The position numbers and the translations under genes were made by a program. Positions 17,078 to 26,471 of a stretch of 48,848 bases of DNA are shown piece after piece. Within the stretch, counting starts at the first letter, position 1. Each line of letters starts with the position of its first letter. The notes under the pieces were generated by a model. It had not been told where the DNA came from and did no database searches. It saw nothing but the letters and a program-made list of their open reading frames with translations. Origin of the DNA: Carthagonibacter sp032251515 (GTDB lineage: Bacteria > Gemmatimonadota > Gemmatimonadetes > Palauibacterales > Palauibacteraceae); NCBI GenBank assembly GCA_032251515.1, contig JAVVDU010000015.1:1-48848 (forward strand), in the 5' to 3' direction.

Positions 17078-18537
17078 CAGGTCCGGACCGGGTCCTTCGT
17101 CTCGCGGGCGACGGCGTAGAGACGGCCCGTCTCGGGCTCGGGGTAGGCATTCCACTTCAGTCGCTTCCACGCCCCGTCCGCGCACCGGAACCGGTTCACG
17201 AACGAGATCGTGAGCCGGCCGGTCGCCAGCTCGTCGATCTCGGCCTGCGTCGCCGCTTCGTCATCCGGGTGGACGAGCTCGAGGAACGGCCGGCCGAGCA
17301 GCACCTCCTCCGACCAGCCGAGCCCCTGCGTGAACGCCGGGTTCACCCGCTTGAAGTAGCCGTCCGTGCCGGCGATGCAGAGCATGTCGAGCGACACGTC
17401 GAAGAACTTCTGGTACTCGTGCAGCTCCGTCATCCGGTCCTGGAGCTCGTCGGCCATCCCGTTGAAGGCCCGGGCCAGGAACCCGATCTCGTCCTCCCGC
17501 TTCACGTCCGCCCGCGCCGACAGGTCGCCCTCGCGGATCCGGTTCGCGACCGCCGAGAGCGCGTGGATCGGCTTCGCGAAGCGGAAGCCGAGGAGCACCG
17601 CGACGAGCAGGCCGATGCCGGCGAGGGCCAGCGCGAGGCTGATCATCTCGTCGCGGAAGCCGCGGATCGAGGCCCGCGTCTCGCTGGCGTCGAGCTTCAC
17701 GACGAGCCCCCAGCGGCCGTCGCCCACCTCGAGCGCGCGGGTCGCGGCCCACACCGCCTTGCCGCGGTAGTCGCGGAGCCCGTCGGTGAACACCCCCTCT
17801 TCGCCGCGCAGGGCGAGCAGCGCCGGGTCGTCCGCGCCCGTGAGCACGACCGGACCGGTCGCCTCTGCCCCGTCGAGGCCGTGGCGCACCGGGTGCAGCG
17901 TCCGGGCGCCCGCCGGGTCCGGCGCCACGATCATCAACTCGCCCGTGCGGCCGAGGCCCGTCGTGTCGGACGCGAGAGCGACCAGGCGGGGCGCATCCAG
18001 GAGGACGTACAGGGATCCCACGGGCTCTTCGTCCAGGACGAGGGCCGCCGCGTAGCCCACTCTCGGGAGCCCGTCGGAACCGGGGACCAGGCCGAGGAAG
18101 CCGACCGCATCGGCCCGGGCCGGAAGGTGCGTGGCCGGCAGCTCCGCGGGGACCGCGTCCGCGGCCCGCCCGGCGGCGACCAGCCGACCTCCGCCGGTCC
18201 CGTACACCGCGAGCGCCGCGACGCTGGGGGCCGAGACCGCCGCATCCTCGAGGATCGTCGCGATCCGCCCGAGCGCGGCCGCGTCCGCCGTCTGCCCGTA
18301 CGAGCGGAGGCTGATGCGGAGCTGCGTCCGGCTCGCGACGAGCTGGACCCGTTCCTGCCACCCGGTCACGATCGACGCCAGGGCGTCCGCCTCGGACTCG
18401 GCCAGGCTCTCGAGCCGGGCGGCGGTTCCTTCGCCCACCATGCGGTCGGCGATGCCGTACAGGAACCAGCCGAACGCGAGCAGGCTGCCGAGGGTGACCG
18501 CCGCCAGCGCGAACACGAGCTTCGTTCGAATGTCCAC
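17077..18537 (-). CDS. Membrane sensor: periplasmic Cache-like domain, HAMP, PAS, no output domain
   Basis: About 486 residues from GTG 18537, which places the first membrane helix (LVFALAAVTLGSLLAFGWFL) near the N-terminus; ATG 18627 would add 30 unlikely residues. Residues ~35-300 form a large periplasmic region of double-Cache type (SYGQTADAAALGRI, GSLYVLLDAPRLVAL, GRTGELMIVAPD). A second helix (LALALAGIGLLVAVLLGF) is followed by HAMP (RIREGDLSARADVKREDEIG) and one PAS domain (~375-480) with the fold-typical VNPAFTQGLGWSEE and LVHPDDEAA. The protein stops there: no histidine kinase, GGDEF, EAL, cyclase or MCP domain. It overlaps the antiporter gene by one base. It may act through protein-protein contact, or the partner kinase may be encoded elsewhere. 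Confidence 0.85.
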   Translation of the reverse strand: MDIRTKLVFALAAVTLGSLLAFGWFLYGIADRMVGEGTAARLESLAESEADALASIVTGWQERVQLVASRTQLRISLRSYGQTADAAALGRIATILEDAAVSAPSVAALAVYGTGGGRLVAAGRAADAVPAELPATHLPARADAVGFLGLVPGSDGLPRVGYAAALVLDEEPVGSLYVLLDAPRLVALASDTTGLGRTGELMIVAPDPAGARTLHPVRHGLDGAEATGPVVLTGADDPALLALRGEEGVFTDGLRDYRGKAVWAATRALEVGDGRWGLVVKLDASETRASIRGFRDEMISLALALAGIGLLVAVLLGFRFAKPIHALSAVANRIREGDLSARADVKREDEIGFLARAFNGMADELQDRMTELHEYQKFFDVSLDMLCIAGTDGYFKRVNPAFTQGLGWSEEVLLGRPFLELVHPDDEAATQAEIDELATGRLTISFVNRFRCADGAWKRLKWNAYPEPETGRLYAVARETKDPVRT

Positions 18538-18661
18538 GTCCCGAGGATAGACGATCCCGCGCGGGCTGTCACCGGGGTCGCCCACGAACGCGAACCGGCC
18601 GGTGCCGTCCCCCGCAGGGAAAGACACCGGCCGGCACTCGCATTCAGGGCTCCGGAACGTC

Positions 18662-18687
18662 GCACGGTCCTCGCGCGAGGACCGTGC
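18662..18687. terminator. Perfect 12-bp hairpin after the barrel gene
   Basis: Arms 18662-18673 and 18676-18687 are exactly complementary (GCACGGTCCTCG and its reverse complement) around a CG centre. The hairpin lies 18 bases beyond the stop of the minus-strand barrel gene and about 125 bases before the sensor start. It has no T-run but is the cleanest inverted repeat in the window. Confidence 0.6.
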
Positions 18688-18704
18688 ACCGGATCAGGCG
18701 CGCA

Positions 18705-19334
18705 TCAGAAGCGGATCGCCACGCCCGCCTCGACCGGAATCGAGGCCACGGTGTCGAAGGCATCCACGTCAGTGCGCAGCGCCGCGAGCTGGGCCGTGTC
18801 GTCCTCGTCCGCGAAGATGAGGTAGACCTGTCCGCCCACGAACACGTTCACCCGCGGCGTCACGTCGTAGCCGATCCGCAGGCCGCCGTTCGCCGTGAAG
18901 TACGTCTCCGAGAAGTCGTCGGTGCCCGCCGTCGTGGTGAACGAGTCCGAGTCGAACGTCGTCGCGCCCGCGCCGGCGTTCACATCGACGGACCACCGGG
19001 ACATCCCGGGCTCGAGGACGTGGAACACCGCCCCGAGGTTGTAGTGGTAGAGATTGATGTCCGGCGCCTCGGGTCCGGCCGCGTCCGCGTCGACGCCGCT
19101 CAGGATCTCGGCTCCGCCGCTCAACAGCAGATCGATCCGCGGGTGGAGCTGGTAGCTGATGCCCACTCCGAAGCTCGGACCGGCATCCACGAGGTCGGCC
19201 AGGTCGCCGACCGGAATTCCGACGCCGCCACGGCCCTCGATGGTCCACTTCTGCTGTGCCTGCGCCGGATTCGCCGCCAGCACGAGTCCGCCGAGCGCGA
19301 GCGCCGCGATGACTGCGTTTCGACCCTTCCGCAT
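18705..19334 (-). CDS. Outer-membrane beta-barrel protein
   Basis: 209 residues from ATG 19334 with GGAGG upstream. The signal peptide MRKGRNAVIAALALGGLVLA...AQA is cleaved before QQKW. The mature part alternates polar and hydrophobic residues as in an 8-stranded OmpW/OmpA-like barrel: WTIEGRGGVGIPVGDLAD, PSFGVGISYQLHPRIDLLL, SYQLHPR/GYDVTPR repeats, VFVGGQVYLIF, and a C-terminal aromatic VEAGVAIRF suited to BAM recognition. Function beyond an outer-membrane location cannot be stated. Its start lies 339 bases from the next minus-strand gene. Confidence 0.85.
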   Translation of the reverse strand: MRKGRNAVIAALALGGLVLAANPAQAQQKWTIEGRGGVGIPVGDLADLVDAGPSFGVGISYQLHPRIDLLLSGGAEILSGVDADAAGPEAPDINLYHYNLGAVFHVLEPGMSRWSVDVNAGAGATTFDSDSFTTTAGTDDFSETYFTANGGLRIGYDVTPRVNVFVGGQVYLIFADEDDTAQLAALRTDVDAFDTVASIPVEAGVAIRF

Positions 19335-19673
19335 CCCAACCTCCAGTTCTGTTCTTGACTCACCGTGCAGGCGGCCGGGAAGGCCGCCGCGCCTCGAGTG
19401 CTCTGGAACGAATCGACGCAGGCCCCCGAGAGTTCCCGGGGCCGCCACCGTCCGTGGCACGCCACCCGCTTCGTGAGATCTTTAACGCCTCCGAGGCCCG
19501 CGAAGTTCCACGCGATCCCCGTCCCCGATCCGCGCGTTCGAGCACGGTGCTGAGATGCACGAGGCGCGGCGAGGGTTGGATGCACGCCGGGCCCCGGAGA
19601 TCACGGTCCCCGGGGCCCGGTGCGCTGCGCCGCGAGCGCCGGGCGGCGCCGCGGTCCCTTCCCTGCGGCGCGC
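19335..19673. other. Intergenic region, no credible gene
   Basis: Short open frames here lack ribosome binding sites and family features. The region holds the terminator hairpin of the upstream minus-strand protease gene (19588-19619) and an AT-richer patch (GTTAAAGATC on the minus strand near 19483-19492) that may be the promoter of the barrel gene. Confidence 0.5.
19588..19619 (-). terminator. GC hairpin after the PKD-like protease gene
   Basis: Arms CGGGCCCCGG (19588-19597) and CCGGGGCCCG (19610-19619) are perfectly complementary, with a 12-base loop. The hairpin sits about 55 bases beyond the minus-strand stop at 19674. No T-run. Confidence 0.5.
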
Positions 19674-22007
19674 CTACTTCGTGCGCACGACCACCACGGT
19701 CGGCGCCACGGACGGCTCCAGGGCGGCGCCGCCCGTCCCGAGCAGCCGCAGCCGGGTGGGGTCGGCCGCGCCCGGCGCCGTCAGCCGCACATACAGCCCC
19801 GTGGCCGTGAACAGGTCGGCCGGGGTGGTGGAAGCCATCCCGAGGATCCGCGTCACGGGAGCCAGCGGGTAACCCGGTCCGGCCACCGGGTTCACCGCGG
19901 CACCGATGTTCGAGGACTCGTAGATGTCCCGCATCCGGTAGGACGGCAGGGCGAGCGTCGGGGCCGCCGGAACGTCGGCCCGGTCCTCCACCGCGAACAT
20001 CGCCGCCCAGTCGGCTACCAGCTCCTCGAACGGCACGCCGAACTCGGCGGCGATCGCCGCGCGCGAGCTCGAGGCGGCGCTCGCGATCAGGTTCCGCGTC
20101 CGGAGGGCCTCCGCGGCCGTGCCGTCCTCGAACCGGTCGAGCAGGTAGCGGACGAAGCTCCACGCCGCGCCTCGCATCCGGAACGTGTTGAATCCGCCCG
20201 GATCGGTGGAGTTCAGGAGCGCAGCCGTATCCGTCGGCGAGTCCAGGTAGCGGGCGAGGTTGAACCAGTTGTTGATGTAGAACTTGTTGAATGCCGAGGT
20301 CTTCGTGCTGTCGGCCGTGAGCTGCGCCGCCGTCAGCTCCGTGCCGGGCTCGAACCCCGTGAGGGCGTGTCCCACCACCTCCTCGGCGAGATGCGAGAGG
20401 CCCTCGTTCAGCCAGACGTCGAACGCCCCGCCACCGCCCGCCTGCGCGTTGATCAGGTGCTGGAACTCGTGCGCGATCGTGTTGTCGGTGAACCGCCGCA
20501 CCTGCGTCTTGGTGAGCCCATCTCCATCGGCCGGCGTGAACACGCCCGCCGAGTCCGGCACCATCACGTAGAACATCTCGGCGTCGTTGCCGCCCGCGAA
20601 CCCGAGGTCCTGGCCGCAGAAGAACCCGGCCACGAATCCTTCCAGGTAGCTCTCGGACAGGCGGTTCACCCCCGCGGAGTAGAGGATCACCACCCGGCCG
20701 CCGTTGGCGTCGACGTCGGCCGGCGCGCCGAAGTAGGCCACGTCCGTGTCCCAGATCAGCGAGTCGAACGTCACGCCGATCTCCTGGTACTCCGGCATGG
20801 TGAACGCTCCGGTGGCGGCCGTGTCCTCCAGGATCACCGCCCGGTCGCTGACCGCGGTGACGACCGCCGTGATGGAGTCCGGCGCGTTCGGAAACGCCGC
20901 CGAGCTGATGCAGGAGAAGTTGAAGTCCAGCGTGTCTCCCACCGCGGGCACGGCGAACAGGCCGAACCCGCCGGCGGCCGCCGCGTTCGCCCGGATCTGC
21001 GGCAGCAGCGGCCTCTCCAGCTCACGGAGCTGCCGGTCGAGGTCCGTCTGCCCGCGCCGCCACGCCTGCTCGACGGGCGACGCCCCGAGCGCGGCCCCGG
21101 CCGCGAAGCGGGGAGCCGTCGCCGCCGCCGGATTCGACGGACCGGCGACGCTCGTCGTCGCCGTCGCGCCCGACACCTGCAGTTCCAGCGGGTTGAATCC
21201 GAGGGTCTGCCCGAGCGGCGTCACCACGACCTCGTATTCCTCGCCGCCGGCCGCAGCGGGCAGCTCGATGCAGTTCGCGTCCGCCGTACCGACGATGGCC
21301 GCCGATTCCCCGACGGCCAGGTCCACGGCGACACAGCTCAGGGTCGCCACGGAGATCGTCGCCTCCGCTACAGCCGTCTGCTCCGAGACGGAGCGGAGCG
21401 TCGCCACCAGGGCGAACGTGCCGGTCTCGGCGAAGGTGTGGCTGCGCGTCCCTACGAGCGCCGCCTGGCCCTCTCCGGGCACCGTGTCGGGCGTCGTCCC
21501 GTCGCCCCAGTCGATCACCAGCTCCTCGAGCCCCACGTCGTCGGAGGCGGAGAACGACGCGCTCACCGGCTCGCCGGGTACCGCGCCGGACGGAACCGTG
21601 AGCGTGAGCACCGGCACGCCGTCCACGACGACGATCTGCCGGGTGGCCGAGGCCGTCTGGCCCCCGCTGTCCGTGAGGTCGAAGCGGGCCGCAAAGGTGC
21701 CGTCCGACTCGTAGACGTGCGTGCGGGCATCGGAGAAGGAGGTGCCCGACAGCGACAGCGACTCGGCGGCTCCGCCGTCGCCCCAGTCCACCGCCAGCGA
21801 GGCGAGCCCCCGGTCATCCGTCGCCGTGAAGCCGACGATCACCCTCTCGCCGATCCCCGCCTGCTGCGGCGCGGAGGTGATGACGAGCTGCGGAGCGGCA
21901 TCGGAGGGCTGGGGCGACACCGGATCGTCGTCACCACCGCAGCCGAATGCGAGAACGGTGACGCAGAATGCCACGGCCGCGGAGGCACGGCGGCTGAGCG
22001 GGATCAT
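19674..22007 (-). CDS. Lipoprotein zinc metalloprotease with two PKD/Ig-like domains (M30-like)
   Basis: 777 residues from ATG 22007 with AGGAGAG upstream. The lipobox VLAFGC directs lipid anchoring. Two PKD/Ig-like repeats follow (~40-215), each with DWGDG and a THVYESDGTF or SHTFAETGTF strand. After a linker comes the catalytic region: HEFQHLINAQ (His513, Glu514, His517) and a downstream WLNEGLSHLAEEV that supplies the likely third metal ligand and resembles the hyicolysin (M30) arrangement. The C-terminal ~100 residues look like a beta-rich domain. The expected role is extracellular or surface proteolysis. M30 membership is inferred from motif order, not from a profile search. Confidence 0.82.
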   Translation of the reverse strand: MIPLSRRASAAVAFCVTVLAFGCGGDDDPVSPQPSDAAPQLVITSAPQQAGIGERVIVGFTATDDRGLASLAVDWGDGGAAESLSLSGTSFSDARTHVYESDGTFAARFDLTDSGGQTASATRQIVVVDGVPVLTLTVPSGAVPGEPVSASFSASDDVGLEELVIDWGDGTTPDTVPGEGQAALVGTRSHTFAETGTFALVATLRSVSEQTAVAEATISVATLSCVAVDLAVGESAAIVGTADANCIELPAAAGGEEYEVVVTPLGQTLGFNPLELQVSGATATTSVAGPSNPAAATAPRFAAGAALGASPVEQAWRRGQTDLDRQLRELERPLLPQIRANAAAAGGFGLFAVPAVGDTLDFNFSCISSAAFPNAPDSITAVVTAVSDRAVILEDTAATGAFTMPEYQEIGVTFDSLIWDTDVAYFGAPADVDANGGRVVILYSAGVNRLSESYLEGFVAGFFCGQDLGFAGGNDAEMFYVMVPDSAGVFTPADGDGLTKTQVRRFTDNTIAHEFQHLINAQAGGGGAFDVWLNEGLSHLAEEVVGHALTGFEPGTELTAAQLTADSTKTSAFNKFYINNWFNLARYLDSPTDTAALLNSTDPGGFNTFRMRGAAWSFVRYLLDRFEDGTAAEALRTRNLIASAASSSRAAIAAEFGVPFEELVADWAAMFAVEDRADVPAAPTLALPSYRMRDIYESSNIGAAVNPVAGPGYPLAPVTRILGMASTTPADLFTATGLYVRLTAPGAADPTRLRLLGTGGAALEPSVAPTVVVVRTK

Positions 22008-22122
22008 CGGATCGTCTCTCCTGTCGGGCGTAGTCGGCCTCGGGCCGCTCTCGGAGTCGAGCCTAACTACCGGATTCGTGCCAGGGAAGGTCCGCGGACT
22101 GTCCGCCGTCGGAGGTGACCGG

Positions 22123-22128
22123 TAATCT
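22123..22128 (+). promoter_or_regulatory. Possible -10 element for the alkaline phosphatase
   Basis: TAATCT, 70 bases upstream of ATG 22199, in the 191-base divergent region shared with the protease gene. It resembles the TTATCT hexamers at 30709 and 31467. Confidence 0.25.
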
Positions 22129-22198
22129 TGGCTCGTTCGAGCCCGCGGTCGCCGCCGCACGTTCCACAGCACTCACACCGACGCCCGGAAAGAAGAGC

Positions 22199-23554
22199 AT
22201 GCTCCCGCTCCGCCAGTTCCTGCCTGCCCCCCGCCGACCCCGGTTCGCCCCGCCGCTCGCCGCTTGCCTCGCCGCGCTCGGCCTCCCGGGGACCGCCCCC
22301 GCCCAGTCGTCGGCCCCGGATACCGGGCACGGCGCGCCCGGCAGCGTGATCTTCCTGCACCCCGACGGGATGGGCGTGAACTCGTGGGGCGTGGCGCGGA
22401 TGCTCCTCGCCGGACCGGACGGCCGTCTCGAGTGGGACCACCTTCCTCACATGGCCGTCTACACGGGCCACATGACCGACCAGCTGGGCTCCACCTCCCA
22501 CGGCGGCGCCACGACGCACGCGTTCGGGGTCAAGGTACGGGCCGACAGCTACGGCATGGACGGGCCCGACGCGCTCGTCGCCGCGTCCGGCCGGCCGCTC
22601 GGGCTCGTGTCCGAAGCGCGCGAGGCAGGCCTGGCGACCGGTCTCGTGAACTCGGGCACGATCACCGAGCCCGGCACGGGAGCGTTCGTGGCCAGCGTGC
22701 CGGAGCGCCGGCGGCACGCCGAGATCGCCGCGCGGATCCTCGCTTCCGGCGTGGACGTGATCCTGGGAGGCGGCGAGCGCTGGTTCCTCCCGGCCGGCGC
22801 CCCCGGCGTCCACGGCGAGGGCCGGCGCGCGGACGGACGAGACCTCCTGGCCGAGGCCCGGGCCGCCGGCTACGCCGTGGTCCGGACGAGGGAGGAGCTC
22901 CTCGCGCTGCCGGACACCGTGACCCGCCTGCTGGGCCTGTTCGCCGCGAACCACACCTTCCACGACCTCCCGGAGGAGGAGCTGGCGGCGGTGGGCCTCG
23001 CCCCCTACGACCCGGCGGCGCCCACGTTCGCCGAGATGGTGGGCACCGCCCTGGAGGTGCTGGCGCGGAGCGGCCGCCGCTTCCTGCTCGTGGCCGAGGA
23101 GGAAGGCACGGACAACCACGCGAACGCGACCAACGCCGCCGGCACCCTGGAGGCGGCACGGCGGGCCGACGAGGCCGTCGGCGTCGCCCGCGAGTTCGTC
23201 CGGGCGCATCCCCGCACCCTCGTCCTCCTCACCTCCGACAGCGATGCGGGAGGGATGCAGGTCTACGAGAAGGGCGTGCGGGAGGGAGACCCCGTGCCGG
23301 CCACGACGCGGATCGGAGCGCCGCTCGACGGAGCCGCGGGCACGGCGAGCGAGCCGTTCCTCAGCGCGCCGGACGCGCGCGGCCGGCGCCACCCGTTCGC
23401 CGTGGCCTGGGTCTCTTCGGGCGACCTGTCGGGCGGGATCCTGGTCCGCGCCGCGGGCCACGGGGCGCACCGGGTGCGGGGCACCATGGACAACACCGAC
23501 GTCTACCGGGTGATGTACCGGACGCTGTTCGGGCCACTGCCCGGTGACGACTGA
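22199..23554 (+). CDS. Alkaline phosphatase family enzyme, exported
   Basis: 451 residues from ATG 22199 (purine-rich GAAAGAAGAGC upstream). The signal peptide is rich in Pro/Arg then LAACLAALGLPGTAPAQ. PhoA-superfamily landmarks: VIFLHPDGMGVNSWGVAR, the active-site segment STSHGGATTHAFGVK with Ser100 at the nucleophile position, GVDVILGGGERWF, LLVAEEEGTDNHAN (metal ligands Asp and His), LLTSDSDAGG, and a final AAGHGAHRVRG with the third-metal histidine. It differs from E. coli PhoA: the residue before the nucleophile is Thr instead of Asp, and the Asp-His pair of the second metal site reads Asp-Ser. It should release phosphate from phosphomonoesters in the periplasm, perhaps with altered metal use. 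It overlaps the next gene by 11 bases. Confidence 0.87.
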   Translation: MLPLRQFLPAPRRPRFAPPLAACLAALGLPGTAPAQSSAPDTGHGAPGSVIFLHPDGMGVNSWGVARMLLAGPDGRLEWDHLPHMAVYTGHMTDQLGSTSHGGATTHAFGVKVRADSYGMDGPDALVAASGRPLGLVSEAREAGLATGLVNSGTITEPGTGAFVASVPERRRHAEIAARILASGVDVILGGGERWFLPAGAPGVHGEGRRADGRDLLAEARAAGYAVVRTREELLALPDTVTRLLGLFAANHTFHDLPEEELAAVGLAPYDPAAPTFAEMVGTALEVLARSGRRFLLVAEEEGTDNHANATNAAGTLEAARRADEAVGVAREFVRAHPRTLVLLTSDSDAGGMQVYEKGVREGDPVPATTRIGAPLDGAAGTASEPFLSAPDARGRRHPFAVAWVSSGDLSGGILVRAAGHGAHRVRGTMDNTDVYRVMYRTLFGPLPGDD

Positions 23555-26471
23555 GCGGCGGGCCGTGACGGTCGAGCGCGAATTCCTGTCCTGGGACGAG
23601 CCGCTGCTCCCGGCGGCGGCCCGTCGGCTCGCGGCCGAGTCGGGGCGCGGCGGCCGCATCGACGCGGGCGCACTGATCGTCGCCCTCCCGGGCGCCCGGG
23701 CCGGGCGCCGCCTGCTCGAGCTGCTGGCCGGCGAGGCCGAGCGCACCGGCCGCTTCCTCGTCCCGCCGCGCATCGTGACGGCGGGCGCCCTGCCGGAGCG
23801 CCTGTACGAACCGGCGCGGCCGCTCGCCTCGGATGCCCTGTGCCGGCATGCGTGGATCCGCGTACTGCGGGAGGCCCCGGCGGCCGAGACGGCCGCCGTG
23901 TTCCCCCATCTCCCGGAGCGCGACGACCTCGCCGGCCTGCACGAGCTCGCCCGCATCCTGCTGCGCGCGCGGCGCGAGGTCGGCTGGGCCGGGCTCGACT
24001 TGGACGCGGTGGCCGCGCGGCTCGGCGCCGGCGCGGCGGACGGCCGGGACGACCGTCGGCGCTGGAACGCCCTGGCCGGCATGGAGCGACGCTGGCGCGC
24101 CGTCCTGGAGCGGGCCGGTCGCGTCGACCGCGACGACGCCCGGCGGCGCGCCCTCGCAGCGCCGACCGGCGACACCGCCGGCGGCGCGGTCGGCGGCGTG
24201 TGGCTCTTGGGCGTGGCCGAGCTTCCGCCCGCCGTGGGCGGGCTCCTGGAGCGGCTCGACGTCCCCGTGCGGGCCCTCGTGCACGCGCCGCCGGAGCTGG
24301 CCGACGCGTTCGATCCGCTCGGCTGCATCCGGCCCGCGGCGTGGCACGACGCCGAGGTGCCGCTCGACGACGGCGTGCTCGCGGTGTGCGACAGGCCGTC
24401 CGACCAGGCCGACGAGGTCGTCCGGTCGCTGGCCGCGCTGGCGGAGGACCGCGCGCCGGAGGAGATCACGATCGGCGTGCTCGACGAGGACCTCGTCCCG
24501 TACATCCGGCAGCGGCTGGACGCCTGCGGGATCCCGGCCCGCCACGCCCCCGGGACGCCGCTGCCCACGACCGGACCATGGCGGCTCCTGGCCGCGCTGG
24601 CCGACTACCTCGACGGCCGGACCTGGCCGGCGGCGGCCGCGCTGTTGCGGCATCCCGATGCGGCGGCCTGGATCGACGCGGTGGACGCGCCCCGCGTGGC
24701 GGACGAGTTCTTCGAGCGGCACGTCCCCGCGCGGGTCGCCCTGGGCGCCCTTCAGGGCCGCCGGGCCGAGGCCCTCGACCGGCTGCTCGGCGCGCTCGAG
24801 GAGCGGGCGGATCTCGCGCGCCTGGCCGGGTCACGGGCCCTGTCCGCCTGGATGCCCGCGCTGCTCGCCCCGCTGCGCGAGGCCTACGCCGCCGCCGCGC
24901 GGGCCCCGCGGGCCGAGCCGAACCGGGTGGCGCTCGAGGCCTGCGTGACGCTGCGCGATGCCGCCGACGAGCTGCACGCCCTGCCGCCCGAGGCCGATCC
25001 GGACTGCGGCGCTCACATCGCCCTGCGCCTGCTCCTCGCCGAGTGCACCGGGGAGACCGTCCCGCCGGCGGCGGACGCCGAGGCCGTGGAGCTCGTGGGG
25101 TGGCTCGAAGCGCACCTGGACGACGCCCCCATCCTGCTCCTCGCGGGGGCGAACGAGCCCCATCTGCCCGAGTCGGTGCGCGGCGACCCACTGCTGCCCG
25201 ACTCGCTGCGCTCCCGGCTCGGGATCGAGGACGACGCCCGGCGGCGGGCCCGCGACGCCTATCGCCTGCGCGCCATCCTCGCCTCGCGGCCCGCCGTCCG
25301 CGTGATCGCCGGTCGGCGCGGCGCAGAGGGAGATCCCCTGCGGCCCAGCCGGCTGCTGTTCGCGGCCGACGGGCCGACCGCGGCCCGCCGGGTGCTGCGC
25401 TTCGCCGGTTCCGGGGTGGACGCCGCCACACCGCCGGGCGGGGCCGCGGCCGCGACGCCCCCGGTCGAGGCCGGCACGCACGCGGCACCCGGCGACGACG
25501 AATTCCGCCTGCCGCCCGAGACGGAGATCGAAGCCCCACCGCTCCCCGTCCCCTTCCCCGTCACCCACTTCCGGAAGTTCCTCGCCGACCCGTACCAGTG
25601 GGCGCTCGAGGTCGGGCTGGGGCTGCGGGACGCATCGGACGAGGCGCGGGAGCTGGACGGCGGCAGCCTCGGATCGGTCGCGCACGCCGTGCTCGCCGCG
25701 TTCGGGAGCGGGCGCGAAGCGGCTTCCACGGAGCCGCCGGAGATCGCGGGCCGGCTCGACGTTCTGCTCGACGCCGAAGCCCGGCGCCGGTTCGGTCCCG
25801 GCGCGGCAGGCGCCGTGGCCGTGCAGGTGGAGCAGCTGCGGCAGCGCCTGCACGCCTTCGCCCGCTGGCAGGCGGAATGGGCGGCCGCCGGCTGGCGGAT
25901 CGTCGCCGTGGAAGCGTCCACGCCCCCCGGCGGCGTGCCGCTCGAAGTGGACGGAACCCCGTTCCCGCTCGCCGGCCGGATCGACCGGATCGATCGGAAC
26001 GAAAAGACCGGCGAGTGGGCCGTGCTCGACTACAAGACGGGCGACGGCGCGGGCGGACCGGGGCCGGACCACTACAAGTCCAGCTCCAGAACCAGAACGG
26101 CCACGTGGACCAACCTGCAGCTCCCCCTGTACCGCCACATCCTGCCCCGGATCGAGGGGCTGGCGGACGTGCCCGGCGGCCCGCCCGGGCCGGGCGACGA
26201 CGTCCGACTCGGCTACGTGCTGCTGCCGCGCGAGATCGCACAGGTCGGGGCCGCCATCGCGGACTGGGACGACGCGATGCTCGCCGATGCGCTGGAGGCC
26301 GCGCGCGCCGCGGTACGCCACCTCAGGACCGACCGGACGTTCGCGTTCGCCAGGTCGCCGGCGCTGCGTCCCCACGACCCGTTCGCCCGCCTGTACGGAG
26401 CCGGGGTGCTGGCGACGGGGACCGGCGACGAGGCCGGGGACGACCCCGGCGAAGACGAGGCGGACGCGTGA
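23544..26471 (+). CDS. AddB/RexB-like nuclease subunit (PD-(D/E)XK)
   Basis: 975 residues. GTG 23544 overlaps the phosphatase stop; GTG 23565 is a possible shorter start. The long N-terminal part has degenerate helicase character (ALIVALPGARAGRRLLELLA; ITIGVLDEDLVPYIRQRLDA; LLLAGANEPHLPESVRGDPL), as in AddB. The C-terminal nuclease starts with PVTHFRKFLADPYQWAL and LGSVAHAVLAAF and has GRIDRID (Asp814) and WAVLDYKTG (Asp829, Lys831), the PD-(D/E)XK catalytic core. I see no four-cysteine Fe-S cluster of the B. subtilis AddB type. With the next gene it should form a double-strand-break end-resection complex feeding RecA recombination. Confidence 0.85.
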   Translation: MTTERRAVTVEREFLSWDEPLLPAAARRLAAESGRGGRIDAGALIVALPGARAGRRLLELLAGEAERTGRFLVPPRIVTAGALPERLYEPARPLASDALCRHAWIRVLREAPAAETAAVFPHLPERDDLAGLHELARILLRARREVGWAGLDLDAVAARLGAGAADGRDDRRRWNALAGMERRWRAVLERAGRVDRDDARRRALAAPTGDTAGGAVGGVWLLGVAELPPAVGGLLERLDVPVRALVHAPPELADAFDPLGCIRPAAWHDAEVPLDDGVLAVCDRPSDQADEVVRSLAALAEDRAPEEITIGVLDEDLVPYIRQRLDACGIPARHAPGTPLPTTGPWRLLAALADYLDGRTWPAAAALLRHPDAAAWIDAVDAPRVADEFFERHVPARVALGALQGRRAEALDRLLGALEERADLARLAGSRALSAWMPALLAPLREAYAAAARAPRAEPNRVALEACVTLRDAADELHALPPEADPDCGAHIALRLLLAECTGETVPPAADAEAVELVGWLEAHLDDAPILLLAGANEPHLPESVRGDPLLPDSLRSRLGIEDDARRRARDAYRLRAILASRPAVRVIAGRRGAEGDPLRPSRLLFAADGPTAARRVLRFAGSGVDAATPPGGAAAATPPVEAGTHAAPGDDEFRLPPETEIEAPPLPVPFPVTHFRKFLADPYQWALEVGLGLRDASDEARELDGGSLGSVAHAVLAAFGSGREAASTEPPEIAGRLDVLLDAEARRRFGPGAAGAVAVQVEQLRQRLHAFARWQAEWAAAGWRIVAVEASTPPGGVPLEVDGTPFPLAGRIDRIDRNEKTGEWAVLDYKTGDGAGGPGPDHYKSSSRTRTATWTNLQLPLYRHILPRIEGLADVPGGPPGPGDDVRLGYVLLPREIAQVGAAIADWDDAMLADALEAARAAVRHLRTDRTFAFARSPALRPHDPFARLYGAGVLATGTGDEAGDDPGEDEADA

